The notes below the pieces were generated by a model that worked only from the letters and a program-made list of their open reading frames with translations, was not told the origin of the DNA and searched no databases. A DNA stretch of 64,000 bases from JAZREA01 sp045660545 (GTDB lineage Bacteria > Bacillota > Clostridia > Monoglobales > Firm-18): contig JAZREA010000019.1 in the NCBI GenBank assembly GCA_045660545.1, forward strand, positions 1 to 64,000. Direction: 5' to 3'. Both the position numbers and the translations under genes were made by a program. Below are positions 1 through 7,584 of the stretch, piece by piece (within the stretch, counting starts at the first letter, position 1; every line of letters starts with the position of its first letter).

Positions 1-270
1 CAGGTTGACGTTGTAATTCCTGATGAATACATGGGCGACGTAATGGGCGATTTAAGCTCACGTCGTGGACAGATTCAGGGTCAGGAAGCACGTTCGGGAG
101 CAATAGCTATCTCAGCTTACGTTCCGCTTTCTGAGATGTTCGGTTACGGAAAAGAACTTCGTTCAAGAACACAGGGCCGTGGTCAGTATACAATGCAGCC
201 AAGCCACTATGAAGAAGTTCCGAGAAGCATCCAGGAAAAAATCATATCTGCAAGAGCAAAGAATAACTAA
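1..270 (+). CDS. fusA: Elongation factor G, C-terminal fragment (cut by window start)
   Basis: The reading frame is open from base 1 and ends at 270, so only the last 89 residues of the protein are present. They match the end of EF-G domain IV and domain V, including the RRGQIQGQE stretch and a C-terminal region with YGKELRSRTQGRG. EF-G is the cytoplasmic GTPase that drives ribosomal translocation. tuf follows 71 bases downstream in the same orientation, the usual str-operon order. The missing N-terminal GTPase part lies upstream of this window. Confidence 0.95.
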   Translation, partial: QVDVVIPDEYMGDVMGDLSSRRGQIQGQEARSGAIAISAYVPLSEMFGYGKELRSRTQGRGQYTMQPSHYEEVPRSIQEKIISARAKNN

Positions 271-277
271 TTTTTTC

Positions 278-306
278 TTGCAAACTCAAAATTTATTTAG
301 TATAAT
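278..306 (+). promoter_or_regulatory. Sigma-A-type promoter for tuf
   Basis: TTGCAA at 278-283 and TATAAT at 301-306 are separated by exactly 17 bases in the fusA-tuf gap. This gives tuf its own promoter in addition to any read-through from fusA. Predicted from consensus only. Confidence 0.6.
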
Positions 307-341
307 AAAATTAATAAATATTTATTAGGAGGGAATTTAAA

Positions 342-1544
342 ATGGCAAAAGCTAAATACGAAAGAACTAAACCGCACGTAAATATTGGTACAATCGGTCA
401 CGTTGACCATGGTAAGACAACACTTACAGCCGCTATCACAAAGGTTTTGGCTATGCAGGGTAAAGCTGAATTTACTGACTACGCTAACATCGATAAGGCT
501 CCGGAAGAAAGAGAAAGAGGTATCACAATTTCAACATCACACGTTGAGTACGAGACAGACAACCGTCACTACGCTCACGTTGACTGCCCTGGACATGCCG
601 ACTACGTTAAGAACATGATCACTGGTGCAGCTCAGATGGACGGCGCTATCTTGGTTGTATCTGCAGCAGATGGTCCAATGCCTCAGACAAGAGAGCACAT
701 CCTTCTTTCCAGACAGGTTGGCGTTCCTTATATCGTAGTATTCATGAACAAAGCTGACCAGGTAGACGATCCTGAGCTTTTGGAATTGGTTGAAATGGAA
801 ATCAGAGAACTTCTTAACGAATACGAGTTCCCGGGCGATGACACACCTATCGTTTCTGGTTCAGCTCTTGGCGTTATCGAGTCTTCTGCTACAGACGCAA
901 GTGCTCCTGAATACAAATGTATCTTAGACCTTATGGCTGCTGTTGACGATTACATCCCAACACCAGACAGAATGGCTGACCAGCCGTTCTTGATGCCAAT
1001 CGAGGATATCTTCTCAATCACAGGTCGTGGTACTGTTGCTACTGGTAGAGTAGAAAGAGGTACATTGAACCTTAACGATGAAGTTGAAATCGTTGGTCTT
1101 ACAGACGAAAAGAGAAAAGTTGTTGTAACTGGTATCGAAATGTTCAGAAAGCTTCTTGACAGCGCTGAAGCTGGTGACAACATCGGTGCTCTTCTCCGTG
1201 GTGTACAGAGAACTGAAATCGAAAGAGGTCAGGTATTGGCTAAACCCGATTCAATTCACCCACACACAAAGTTCAAAGGCGAAGTTTACGTTTTGACAAA
1301 GGATGAAGGTGGCCGTCATACACCATTCTTCAACAACTATCGTCCACAGTTCTATTTCAGAACAACTGACGTTACAGGTGTAGTTAACCTCCCAGCTGGC
1401 ACAGAAATGTGTATGCCTGGCGATAACATCACTATGGATGTTGAGCTTATCACACCTATCGCTATTGAAGCAGGTCTTCGTTTCGCTATTCGTGAAGGCG
1501 GAAGAACTGTAGGTTCAGGCGTTGTTACAGCTATCAACGAATAA
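342..1544 (+). CDS. tuf: Translation elongation factor Tu
   Basis: This 400-residue GTPase delivers aminoacyl-tRNA to the ribosome. The G1 loop GHVDHGKT is at residues 19-26, the effector region with RERGITI near 57-63, DCPGH at 81-85 and NKAD near 136, followed by the two beta-barrel domains. The start ATG follows an AGGAGGG ribosome binding site by about 8 bases. Length and motifs are those of a normal bacterial EF-Tu. Codon use is highly biased, as expected for an abundant protein. A strong hairpin terminator follows the stop codon. Confidence 0.99.
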   Translation: MAKAKYERTKPHVNIGTIGHVDHGKTTLTAAITKVLAMQGKAEFTDYANIDKAPEERERGITISTSHVEYETDNRHYAHVDCPGHADYVKNMITGAAQMDGAILVVSAADGPMPQTREHILLSRQVGVPYIVVFMNKADQVDDPELLELVEMEIRELLNEYEFPGDDTPIVSGSALGVIESSATDASAPEYKCILDLMAAVDDYIPTPDRMADQPFLMPIEDIFSITGRGTVATGRVERGTLNLNDEVEIVGLTDEKRKVVVTGIEMFRKLLDSAEAGDNIGALLRGVQRTEIERGQVLAKPDSIHPHTKFKGEVYVLTKDEGGRHTPFFNNYRPQFYFRTTDVTGVVNLPAGTEMCMPGDNITMDVELITPIAIEAGLRFAIREGGRTVGSGVVTAINE

Positions 1545-1574
1545 TTTATTCTTAGATAAATACTGTAATTAATA

Positions 1575-1607
1575 AAAAAACCGCAGGCTTTTTAAGTCTG
1601 CGGTTTT
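1575..1607 (+). terminator. Intrinsic terminator after tuf
   Basis: A 10-bp stem (1581-1590 with 1594-1603, one G-U pair) and a 3-base loop are followed by TTTT. The preceding A-run would make it work on the other strand too. Confidence 0.85.
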
Positions 1608-1614
1608 AATATGC

Positions 1615-1653
1615 AAAAAAAGCACGGATTTTTATCGTATCCGTGCTTTTTAT
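1615..1653 (-). terminator. Intrinsic terminator of the minus-strand antiporter operon
   Basis: A perfect 9-bp stem (1621-1629 with 1639-1647) is flanked by an A-run on the left and a T-run on the right. It therefore can stop the minus-strand operon ending at 1656 and back up the tuf terminator. Confidence 0.8.
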
Positions 1654-1655
1654 AT

Positions 1656-2915
1656 TTATCTGGTGTTTCTATCAATAATTTCGTTTTTCAGCTTAGAATA
1701 CACAATTTTTTGGCTTCCGTACAGTCCGTAGTATCCCGACATCATATATCCAACCGCACAAATAAACGCAAACAGTAAAATAGATTCGCCGCCAAATACT
1801 TCCAGCGCAAGTATAATGGAGGAAACAGGGCAGTTAACAACGCAGCAAAACATTCCAACAAATCCCAAAGCCGCAGCAAATCCGGGGTCCATCCCAAGAA
1901 GCGTTCCTGCAACACAACCAAAAGTCGAGCCGATAAAGAAGGTCGGAACTATCTCTCCGCCTTTAAAGCCAACGCTGATAGTAATAACAGTAAACAGAAT
2001 TTTTAGCAAAAATGCCCACGGGTTCGCTTGTCCCGAAAGGGCCCTTTCTATTACGTCCATCCCCGCGCCGTTGTAGTCGGTAGTCCCTAATAAAAGCGTT
2101 AAACCAACGATTATAACGCCGCCTGCAAATATTCGTAAATAGTCGTTTTTGATGTAGGTTTCTGCGATGTGCTCGCCTTTTTTCATAGCGGCACAAAATA
2201 AAATACTTACCAAAGCACAAAGTATGCCTAAAAGAATGACCTTTCCAACCGTAGCTACTGAAATTTGCGGAGCAACAATAAAGTCGAACTTAACAGGAGC
2301 AGTACCCCAATGCGTTGATAATAAGAAAGAAACAAACGCAGACACCAGGCAGGGAACCAATCCTACGTAATGAATGGCACCCACATTAACAACTTCCAAA
2401 ACAAAGAAAGCCGCCGTAAGAGGTGTGCCGAACAAAGCGGAAAATACGCTGCTCATACCTATCATAATGATTATGTTTGTGTCTTTTTCGTTTAGCCTAA
2501 ACAGCTTGCCGATTTTGTATCCGATACTTCCGCCGAGCTGCAATGCCGCGCCCTCTCGCCCCGCCGAGCCGCCGAAAAGATGGGTAATAACAGTGCTTAT
2601 AAATATCAAAGGTGCCATGAAAAACGGAATCTTTTTGTCCGTCCTGATAGATTCAATAACAAGGTTCGTGCCCATAGTTATGCTTGTCTTTGTCAGCTTG
2701 TAAATTGCGACAATTATAAGGCCGCCAAGCGGAAGCAGAAGTATAATCCTGCTGTCGTGCACCCTCATCTCGGTTGCGATTTCAACACATTTGTGAAATG
2801 CAACACCTACAGTGCCGCAAACTAACCCGACTATAACAGAGATAACCACCCATTTTACCAGCGCTTTTATGTACTCTGCCGCAGATAACATAGCGGTTTT
2901 AGTTGTATTAATCAT
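1656..2915 (-). CDS. CLC-family anion/proton antiporter, probably fluoride-type (CLC-F)
   Basis: This is a 419-residue, strongly hydrophobic membrane protein with about ten or more predicted membrane segments. The CLC signature GSAGREG is at residues 116-122, with the gating glutamate at about E121, and GFKGGEIVP occurs in the second half. The first selectivity segment reads MGTN rather than the GSGIP of chloride CLCs, and the THLFGGSAGREG context is what I recall from CLC-F F-/H+ antiporters. A fluoride-export role is therefore inferred, with a chloride transporter as the alternative. No CBS domains are present. The start overlaps the end of the upstream exonuclease gene by 4 bases (ATGA type), so the two are translationally coupled. 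I see no fluoride riboswitch upstream. Confidence 0.8.
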   Translation of the reverse strand: MINTTKTAMLSAAEYIKALVKWVVISVIVGLVCGTVGVAFHKCVEIATEMRVHDSRIILLLPLGGLIIVAIYKLTKTSITMGTNLVIESIRTDKKIPFFMAPLIFISTVITHLFGGSAGREGAALQLGGSIGYKIGKLFRLNEKDTNIIIMIGMSSVFSALFGTPLTAAFFVLEVVNVGAIHYVGLVPCLVSAFVSFLLSTHWGTAPVKFDFIVAPQISVATVGKVILLGILCALVSILFCAAMKKGEHIAETYIKNDYLRIFAGGVIIVGLTLLLGTTDYNGAGMDVIERALSGQANPWAFLLKILFTVITISVGFKGGEIVPTFFIGSTFGCVAGTLLGMDPGFAAALGFVGMFCCVVNCPVSSIILALEVFGGESILLFAFICAVGYMMSGYYGLYGSQKIVYSKLKNEIIDRNTR

Positions 2916-3607
2916 TTTGTAACCACCTCGTATAGCTTGTTTTTTGAATTAAATGGCTGGGGAGCGTACCTGACGGAGGAAATCTTGTTTCCGCTTACCC
3001 CGTACTTTGGGTTGTAGCCAAACAGGTTTATGTACATATAAAGGTCGTCGCACTCCGCCTCCATAGCTTTTAGCACCTCAACAAGCGCCAGAGTGTCGTC
3101 AATTGCCCTGTGGCTGTTTACCACCTTGTCTTGCAGATTGTAGGCAATAATCGCGTTTTCCAGCCTGTGGGGGTATTCGTGCCTGTCCTTGTATATAGTG
3201 TATGCATCAAGCATATTTATTTTTCGTAAAATATCTGCGCTTTTGTGCTGTGCAAGGAAGTAGTATATAAAGTTCATGTCAAACTGCGCGTTGTAGGCGG
3301 TAACGAGTATTTTACTGCCGTCAAACAGTGAAACAAACCTTTCGCACGCATCTCTTGCGGGCACACCCTCGCATAAAAGCTTTTCGTTTGTAATTCCGGT
3401 GAGCTTTTCGATTTCGGGCGGCACCTTCATCCCGTCGGGCAGACTTATTAAAAAGTCGAGCTCGTCAGTAACCTTTATTTCGCCGTTTTCTCTGATAATC
3501 TTTACGGCAGAAAGCTCGATAATTTGGTCAAGCTTAAAATCCAGCCCCGTAGTCTCTGTGTCCACCGCGATAATGCAGTCGTAGTTGTCGAAAAATCTAT
3601 CCAGCAT
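2912..3607 (-). CDS. DnaQ-like DEDDh 3'-5' exonuclease
   Basis: This 231-residue protein belongs to the DEDD exonuclease superfamily. The first metal-binding motif DTETTG places D16 and E18 near the N terminus, and the C-terminal SHRAIDD motif (about residues 162-168) supplies the general-base histidine and last aspartate of the DEDDh subtype. It resembles the exonuclease domain of PolC or DNA polymerase III epsilon, but as a stand-alone protein. It lies between dinB and the CLC antiporter on the same strand, 68 bases from dinB. Its substrate is unknown; repair or RNA trimming are both possible. Confidence 0.85.
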   Translation of the reverse strand: MLDRFFDNYDCIIAVDTETTGLDFKLDQIIELSAVKIIRENGEIKVTDELDFLISLPDGMKVPPEIEKLTGITNEKLLCEGVPARDACERFVSLFDGSKILVTAYNAQFDMNFIYYFLAQHKSADILRKINMLDAYTIYKDRHEYPHRLENAIIAYNLQDKVVNSHRAIDDTLALVEVLKAMEAECDDLYMYINLFGYNPKYGVSGNKISSVRYAPQPFNSKNKLYEVVTK

Positions 3608-3638
3608 ATAAATTTATCCTTTTTTGTCATTTTTATTA

Positions 3639-3668
3639 AGTATAGCATAAATTATACGCTAAATGCAA
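3639..3668 (-). promoter_or_regulatory. Possible promoter for the exonuclease-antiporter operon
   Basis: On the minus strand TTGCAT (3668-3663) and TATACT (3644-3639) are 18 bases apart in the 68-base gap between dinB and the exonuclease gene. The -35 box is imperfect. Confidence 0.4.
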
Positions 3669-3675
3669 TTGATTT

Positions 3676-4902
3676 TTACAAAAACTCAACTGAAAAACCC
3701 GGTTTTAATTCGGGCATTTTCAGTTCTTGTAGCAGCGAGGCGTTTTTAATTATGCCTCTGCCGAATTTGTTCCTTATGGTTTCGATACAGCTGTCCAGCC
3801 TTTCTAATTTCTTTGATTTTTCCACATCACAAAATATATCCGTCTGATAAGGCGAGTGCTGCGGCACAAGAGAGTGGACCTGAACAGTAACCGCACGGAC
3901 CTTTTCGTCCTGGGGATAGTTGCTTTTATAAAGGCCAAACGCCGCCTTTGCAATAGCCATAGCTATCTGAGTAGGGGCAGATAGCCTGCACTGCATCTGC
4001 TTTGTTAAAAGCTTCGTGTCTTTAATGCTTACAGATACGCCGTAAGCTCTTTTTTCGTACTGTTTTAGCAGATGCCCCACGCTTTGCGAAAGTTCTAAAA
4101 TTACCCTCCACACTTCATCAGGCTCTGTAAGGTCGGCTACGGTAGTTACGCCGCGTCCGATACTTTTTATAGGCCTCATATCATGAACGTTTAAAACGGG
4201 CGAATCATCAAGCCCGTTTGCGTATCTTTTAAGCGTAATCCCGTTTTTACCCAGAGAATATTTCAGCCATTCGTCGTCCGCGTTCGCAAGGTCCTTTATG
4301 GTAAAAATCCCGTTGTTGTAAAGCACTTTTTTAGTAGAAGAGCCAACACCTATGATGGAGGATACACTAAGCCCCCATGTTATTTTTTTGAAGTTTTCTT
4401 TGCTTATTACGGTAACGGCGTCGGGCTTTTTAAGGTCGCTCCCAAGCTTTGCAAACACCTTGTTAAACGAAACGCCAACCGATATCGTAAGCCCAAGCTC
4501 TGCTTTTATTTCTTGACGTATTCTGTCTGCAACCTCGGTAGGCGTTCCGAAGAGCTTTTCCGTTCCCGTAACGTCTATCCAGCACTCGTCCAGTCCGTAC
4601 GGCTCTACCAGGTCCGAGTAACGGCAGTATATTTCTTTTGCAAGCTTAGAGTATTTGATATATTCCTCAAATCTCGGCTTTACAATAACAATATCCTTTG
4701 CCTTTTGTTTTGCGGAGTAGACAGTGTCCCCTGTTTTTACCCCAAGGTCGCGGGCCAGGTAGTTTTTGGCCAAAACTATACCGTGCCTTTCTTTTGAGTC
4801 TCCGCAAACAGCCACAGGCAAGCCTCTTATCTTCGGGTTTAGCATACACTCCACCGATGCGTAAAAGTTGTTCATATCACAGTGCAATATACTTCTTTCC
4901 AC
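3676..4902 (-). CDS. dinB: Y-family translesion DNA polymerase IV
   Basis: This 408-residue polymerase copies damaged DNA. Catalytic D9 lies in HCDMNNFYASVE, and D105-E106 in LDECWIDVTG. The steric-gate aromatic is in the NFY stretch. A helix-hairpin-helix region (IIGVGSSTKK) and the little-finger domain follow. I chose the GTG at 4902 because AAGGAG lies 10 bases upstream; a TTG at 4932 is in frame but has no ribosome binding site. The gene is divergent from an XRE repressor and ImmA-type protease, and its consensus promoter overlaps that pair's promoter and two palindromes. This suggests repression by the XRE protein until the protease is activated. No clear LexA box (CGAAC-N4-GTTCG type) is visible. 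Confidence 0.93.
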   Translation of the reverse strand: MERSILHCDMNNFYASVECMLNPKIRGLPVAVCGDSKERHGIVLAKNYLARDLGVKTGDTVYSAKQKAKDIVIVKPRFEEYIKYSKLAKEIYCRYSDLVEPYGLDECWIDVTGTEKLFGTPTEVADRIRQEIKAELGLTISVGVSFNKVFAKLGSDLKKPDAVTVISKENFKKITWGLSVSSIIGVGSSTKKVLYNNGIFTIKDLANADDEWLKYSLGKNGITLKRYANGLDDSPVLNVHDMRPIKSIGRGVTTVADLTEPDEVWRVILELSQSVGHLLKQYEKRAYGVSVSIKDTKLLTKQMQCRLSAPTQIAMAIAKAAFGLYKSNYPQDEKVRAVTVQVHSLVPQHSPYQTDIFCDVEKSKKLERLDSCIETIRNKFGRGIIKNASLLQELKMPELKPGFSVEFL

Positions 4903-4925
4903 AAAAAATCTGCTCCTTAAACATA

Positions 4926-4954
4926 TTGACAAAATAAGTAACTTGGTTTACAAT
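4926..4954 (+). promoter_or_regulatory. Promoter for the XRE-ImmA operon
   Basis: TTGACA at 4926-4931 and TACAAT at 4949-4954 are spaced by 17 bases. The palindrome AAGTAACTT lies inside the spacer, so a bound repressor would block polymerase. Confidence 0.7.
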
Positions 4955-4971
4955 AAATACGCAAGTTACTT
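4937..4971. promoter_or_regulatory. Twin palindromic operators between dinB and the XRE gene
   Basis: Two 9-base palindromes of form AAGTNACTT occur at 4937-4945 and 4963-4971, with centres 26 bases apart. Together they also form a larger inverted repeat (AGTAACTTG at 4938-4946, CAAGTTACT at 4962-4970). The first sits in the spacer of the rightward promoter; the second lies just past the rightward -10 and just downstream of the leftward -10. A third small palindrome, TCGTAT...ATACGA (4972-4990), overlaps the leftward -10. Repressor binding here is inferred. Confidence 0.6.
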
Positions 4972-4981
4972 TCGTATCTAT

Positions 4982-5010
4982 ATTATACGAATGTTAGTTG
5001 CGTTTGTCAA
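4982..5010 (-). promoter_or_regulatory. Consensus sigma-A promoter for dinB
   Basis: On the minus strand TTGACA (5010-5005) and TATAAT (4987-4982) are separated by 17 bases, a perfect consensus. A promoter this strong in front of a mutagenic polymerase implies tight repression. Confidence 0.75.
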
Positions 5011-5051
5011 TATAAATGCGCAATTTAATTTCTGTAAAATGAGGTATTTTT

Positions 5052-5453
5052 ATGAAGTTCAGTGAAAAGGTAAGACAAAAGAGAATAGATAAAGGAATGA
5101 CACAGCAGGACTTTGCCGATGCACTTGGCGTTTCTTTAAGAACTGTTACCAATTACGAAACGGGAGACCGTTATCCTAAAAAGCGTGAGATGTACTCTAA
5201 AATTGCCGCGGTTTTGGACGTAGACACGAACTATCTTTTAACAGAGGACGAAGAGTTTTTAACCCGCGCATCTTCAGAGTACGGCGTGCGCGGTGCGCGT
5301 CAGGCGGCAGAGCTTTTGTCCAGAGTGGACGGCTTGTTTTCGGGTGGCGAAATGGCGGAAGAGGATATGGACGAAATGATGCAGGCTATTCAGGAGGCTT
5401 ACTGGCGCGCTAAAAAGAAAAATAAAAAATATACTCCGAAAAAGTATGTCTGA
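5052..5453 (+). CDS. XRE-family transcriptional repressor (ImmR/DdrO-like)
   Basis: This is a 133-residue protein. Its N-terminal Cro/CI helix-turn-helix (about residues 7-60) contains GMTQQDFADALGVS and the recognition-helix region RTVTNYETG. A helical C-terminal region with acidic and then very basic residues (AKKKNKKYTPKKY) follows. It overlaps or abuts an ImmA/IrrE-type metalloprotease gene downstream, the arrangement of ImmR-ImmA of ICEBs1 and DdrO-IrrE of Deinococcus, where the protease cleaves the repressor. It is divergent from dinB with shared palindromes, so it probably represses both itself and dinB. Target and cleavage are inferred. Confidence 0.85.
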   Translation: MKFSEKVRQKRIDKGMTQQDFADALGVSLRTVTNYETGDRYPKKREMYSKIAAVLDVDTNYLLTEDEEFLTRASSEYGVRGARQAAELLSRVDGLFSGGEMAEEDMDEMMQAIQEAYWRAKKKNKKYTPKKYV

Positions 5454-5463
5454 TGGTGGAAAA

Positions 5464-5979
5464 ATGGTAAGTAATATAAAAGAAATTGCTGGAAAGGCTG
5501 ATAAGCTTGTGCAGAGGCTTGGAAGTCGCGACGCACGTGAAATAGCCAAAGAGCTTGGCATAGATATAATCCCGTGTGAGTTTAAAAGTCAAAAGGGCGC
5601 CTATAAGGTTGTTCTTAATAACCGCTTTATTTTTATAAATTCCAATCTTTCGTCCCCAATGGACGATATAGTTATATTGCATGAGGTTGCGCATGATATT
5701 CTTCACAGGTCCGAGGCGGTGCAAATGGGAGGCTTGCATGAAGTCAGCCTCTTTTCAAACCTCGATATGCGTATGGAGTACGAGGCTAATGTTTTTGCTG
5801 CGCAGATAATGATTCCTGACGAAGAGCTTTTGTCTTATATAGATATGGGCTACGACGTGTCCCAGATTGCCGCAGCTATGCGCACAGACGTAAACCTTGT
5901 TGCTATAAAGCTTGATGTTATGTCCGCCAAGGGTTATAAATTCAATAAATTAGATAATAAAAAAGACTTTTTAAAATAG
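5464..5979 (+). CDS. ImmA/IrrE family zinc metallopeptidase
   Basis: This 171-residue COG2856-type peptidase has the zinc motif HEVAH at residues 73-77 and a third metal-ligand region EYEANVFA near 106-113. These proteases inactivate cognate XRE repressors by cleavage after a signal such as DNA damage. I chose the ATG at 5464 because GGTGG lies 4 bases upstream; an ATG at 5446 would overlap the repressor gene by 8 bases but lacks a ribosome binding site. The gene forms a two-gene operon with the repressor. Its signal is unknown. Confidence 0.85.
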   Translation: MVSNIKEIAGKADKLVQRLGSRDAREIAKELGIDIIPCEFKSQKGAYKVVLNNRFIFINSNLSSPMDDIVILHEVAHDILHRSEAVQMGGLHEVSLFSNLDMRMEYEANVFAAQIMIPDEELLSYIDMGYDVSQIAAAMRTDVNLVAIKLDVMSAKGYKFNKLDNKKDFLK

Positions 5980-5996
5980 CTTGTGCCTATATTTTC

Positions 5997-6025
5997 TTGA
6001 CTGTGTGCGGCATTAGGCGTATAAT
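5997..6025 (+). promoter_or_regulatory. Promoter of the metF-metH operon
   Basis: TTGACT at 5997-6002 and TATAAT at 6020-6025 are 17 bases apart. Only about 20 bases separate the expected start site from the metF start codon, leaving no room for a SAM, T-box or cobalamin riboswitch. Confidence 0.65.
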
Positions 6026-6053
6026 TAAATAAGTGATTTTGGGGGGTGTAGGT

Positions 6054-6923
6054 ATGAAAATTTCAGATATATTAAAAAGGGATACTCTTTCTTTGTCCTT
6101 CGAGGTTTTTCCGCCTAAGGCGGATATGGCTTTTGACAGCGTTAAAGATGCTATTATAGAAATAGCCAAGTTAAAGCCTGCCTTTGTCAGCGTTACATAC
6201 GGAGCAGGAGGAGGCAAGAGTCAATATACCCTTGATATCGCCGAAGAGATAAAGAAAAAATATAACGTTCCGTCCCTGGCACACCTTACCTGTATTTCAT
6301 CCACACGTAAGGATATTACCGACAGGATAGAGGCTATTAAAAAAGCGGGGATAGAAAACATAATGGCGCTTCGCGGCGACTATCTTGACGGCTATGACGC
6401 TAACGGTAAAGACTATAAGTATGCTGTTGACCTTATAAGACAGATTAAGGAATATGCCCCCGACATCTGCATAGGCGGCGCTTGTTATCCCGAGGTACAT
6501 CCTGAGAGCGCAAACCAAAAGGACGATATTAAATATCTTAAAGAAAAGGTTGACGCAGGCTGCGACTTTTTAACTACTCAGATGTTTTTTGACAACAACC
6601 TTTTGTATAACTTTTTGTATAAAATACGAGAGGCGGGCATCACTGTCCCTGTCGTAGCGGGGATAATGCCCATAACTAATGCCAACCAGGTGGAAAGGGC
6701 TGTAAAGCTATCAGGTTCCTTTATGCCCCACAGATTTAAAAGTCTGGTTGATAAGTTCGGCTCAGACCCTCTTGCGATGAAGCAGGCAGGTATCGCCTAC
6801 GCTACTGACCAGATTATAGATTTGTTTGCCAATAACATAACCAACGTGCATGTTTACTCGATGAATAAGCCTGATATATCAAAGCAAATCCAGAGCAATT
6901 TATCAGACATTTTAGGCAAATAA
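6054..6923 (+). CDS. metF: Methylenetetrahydrofolate reductase
   Basis: This 289-residue TIM-barrel flavoprotein reduces 5,10-methylene-THF to 5-methyl-THF, the methyl donor for methionine synthase. Family features include SFEVFPPK near the N terminus, SVTYGAGG, the AHLTC stretch, LRGDY, and FLTTQMFFDN. The ATG at 6054 follows a GGGGGG-rich ribosome binding site; a GTG at 6033 is in frame but sits upstream of that site. It is the first gene of a three-gene operon with the MetH reactivation protein and metH, which together make methionine from homocysteine. Such short MetF proteins in Clostridia can also act in C1 metabolism with partner proteins, but none is encoded here. Confidence 0.93.
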   Translation: MKISDILKRDTLSLSFEVFPPKADMAFDSVKDAIIEIAKLKPAFVSVTYGAGGGKSQYTLDIAEEIKKKYNVPSLAHLTCISSTRKDITDRIEAIKKAGIENIMALRGDYLDGYDANGKDYKYAVDLIRQIKEYAPDICIGGACYPEVHPESANQKDDIKYLKEKVDAGCDFLTTQMFFDNNLLYNFLYKIREAGITVPVVAGIMPITNANQVERAVKLSGSFMPHRFKSLVDKFGSDPLAMKQAGIAYATDQIIDLFANNITNVHVYSMNKPDISKQIQSNLSDILGK

Positions 6924-6924
6924 T

Positions 6925-7584
6925 ATGAACAGTATATTTGTTAAGAGTTTAGATGAACCTAAATTTAATATAAAAGAGGTTATAAGATATATGCGCGGCC
7001 ACTCCGACTGCGAAGACCTGGTTTTAGAGTGTATGGAGGAGTGCGCCGACAAGCTCACATATAACGTTTGCTATGGAGTTTTTCCTGTAAAGTGTTCTGA
7101 CTTTACAGTACATTTTCCGTTTGCGAGCTTTAACAGTGCAGACCTTTGTAAAAACCTTGCGTCTTGCGACAGGGCGGTTGTGTTTGCTGCGACTGTCGGG
7201 CTTGGTATAGACAGGCTGATTTCCGCGTACGGTAGGCTTTCGCCCACCAAATCGTTAACTTTTCAGGCGATAGGTGCCGAGCGTATAGAGTCGCTATGTG
7301 ACGACTTTTGCTCTTTTTTGAGCACAGAGTTTTCTTGTTATGGAGTACCTCGCCCGAGGTTTAGCCCCGGTTATGGGGATTTGTCTGTTGAGTACCAAAG
7401 AGATATTTTCCGCGTGCTCGACTGTTACAGAAAGATTGGACTTTCCCTAAACGACAGTATGCTTATGTCTCCGTCAAAGTCTGTAACTGCGATTGTAGGT
7501 ATATCATCACAGACTCCAAAACAGTACGAAAAATGCAGTTTATGCAATAAAACAGACTGCGCATTTAGAGGTGGTAATGTATGA
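6925..7584 (+). CDS. Stand-alone MetH reactivation-domain-like protein
   Basis: The 219 residues resemble the C-terminal activation domain of cobalamin-dependent methionine synthase. The SAM-binding signature region PRPRFSPGYGD is near residue 147, and a SVTAIVGIS segment follows. In E. coli this domain is fused to MetH and uses SAM and a reductant to rescue oxidised cob(II)alamin. Here it is a separate gene between metF and a MetH that lacks the domain, which supports the assignment. It starts one base after the metF stop and overlaps metH by 4 bases (ATGA). The C terminus has a CSLCNKTDC cysteine cluster that could bind metal; this is observed but not explained by the family. Confidence 0.85.
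   Translation: MNSIFVKSLDEPKFNIKEVIRYMRGHSDCEDLVLECMEECADKLTYNVCYGVFPVKCSDFTVHFPFASFNSADLCKNLASCDRAVVFAATVGLGIDRLISAYGRLSPTKSLTFQAIGAERIESLCDDFCSFLSTEFSCYGVPRPRFSPGYGDLSVEYQRDIFRVLDCYRKIGLSLNDSMLMSPSKSVTAIVGISSQTPKQYEKCSLCNKTDCAFRGGNV

Noticed and set aside
3608..3675. Fluoride riboswitch for the CLC antiporter
   Set aside because: The 68-base gap shows no crcB-motif sequence or pseudoknot pairing.
4903..5051. LexA (SOS) box controlling dinB
   Set aside because: No CGAAC-N4-GTTCG-type sequence; the palindromes present are AAGTNACTT.
5980..6053. SAM, T-box or cobalamin riboswitch before metF
   Set aside because: The promoter lies about 30 bases from the start codon, leaving no room and no conserved motif.
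6033..6053. Longer MetF start at a GTG
   Set aside because: The ribosome binding site lies downstream of that codon, in front of the ATG at 6054.
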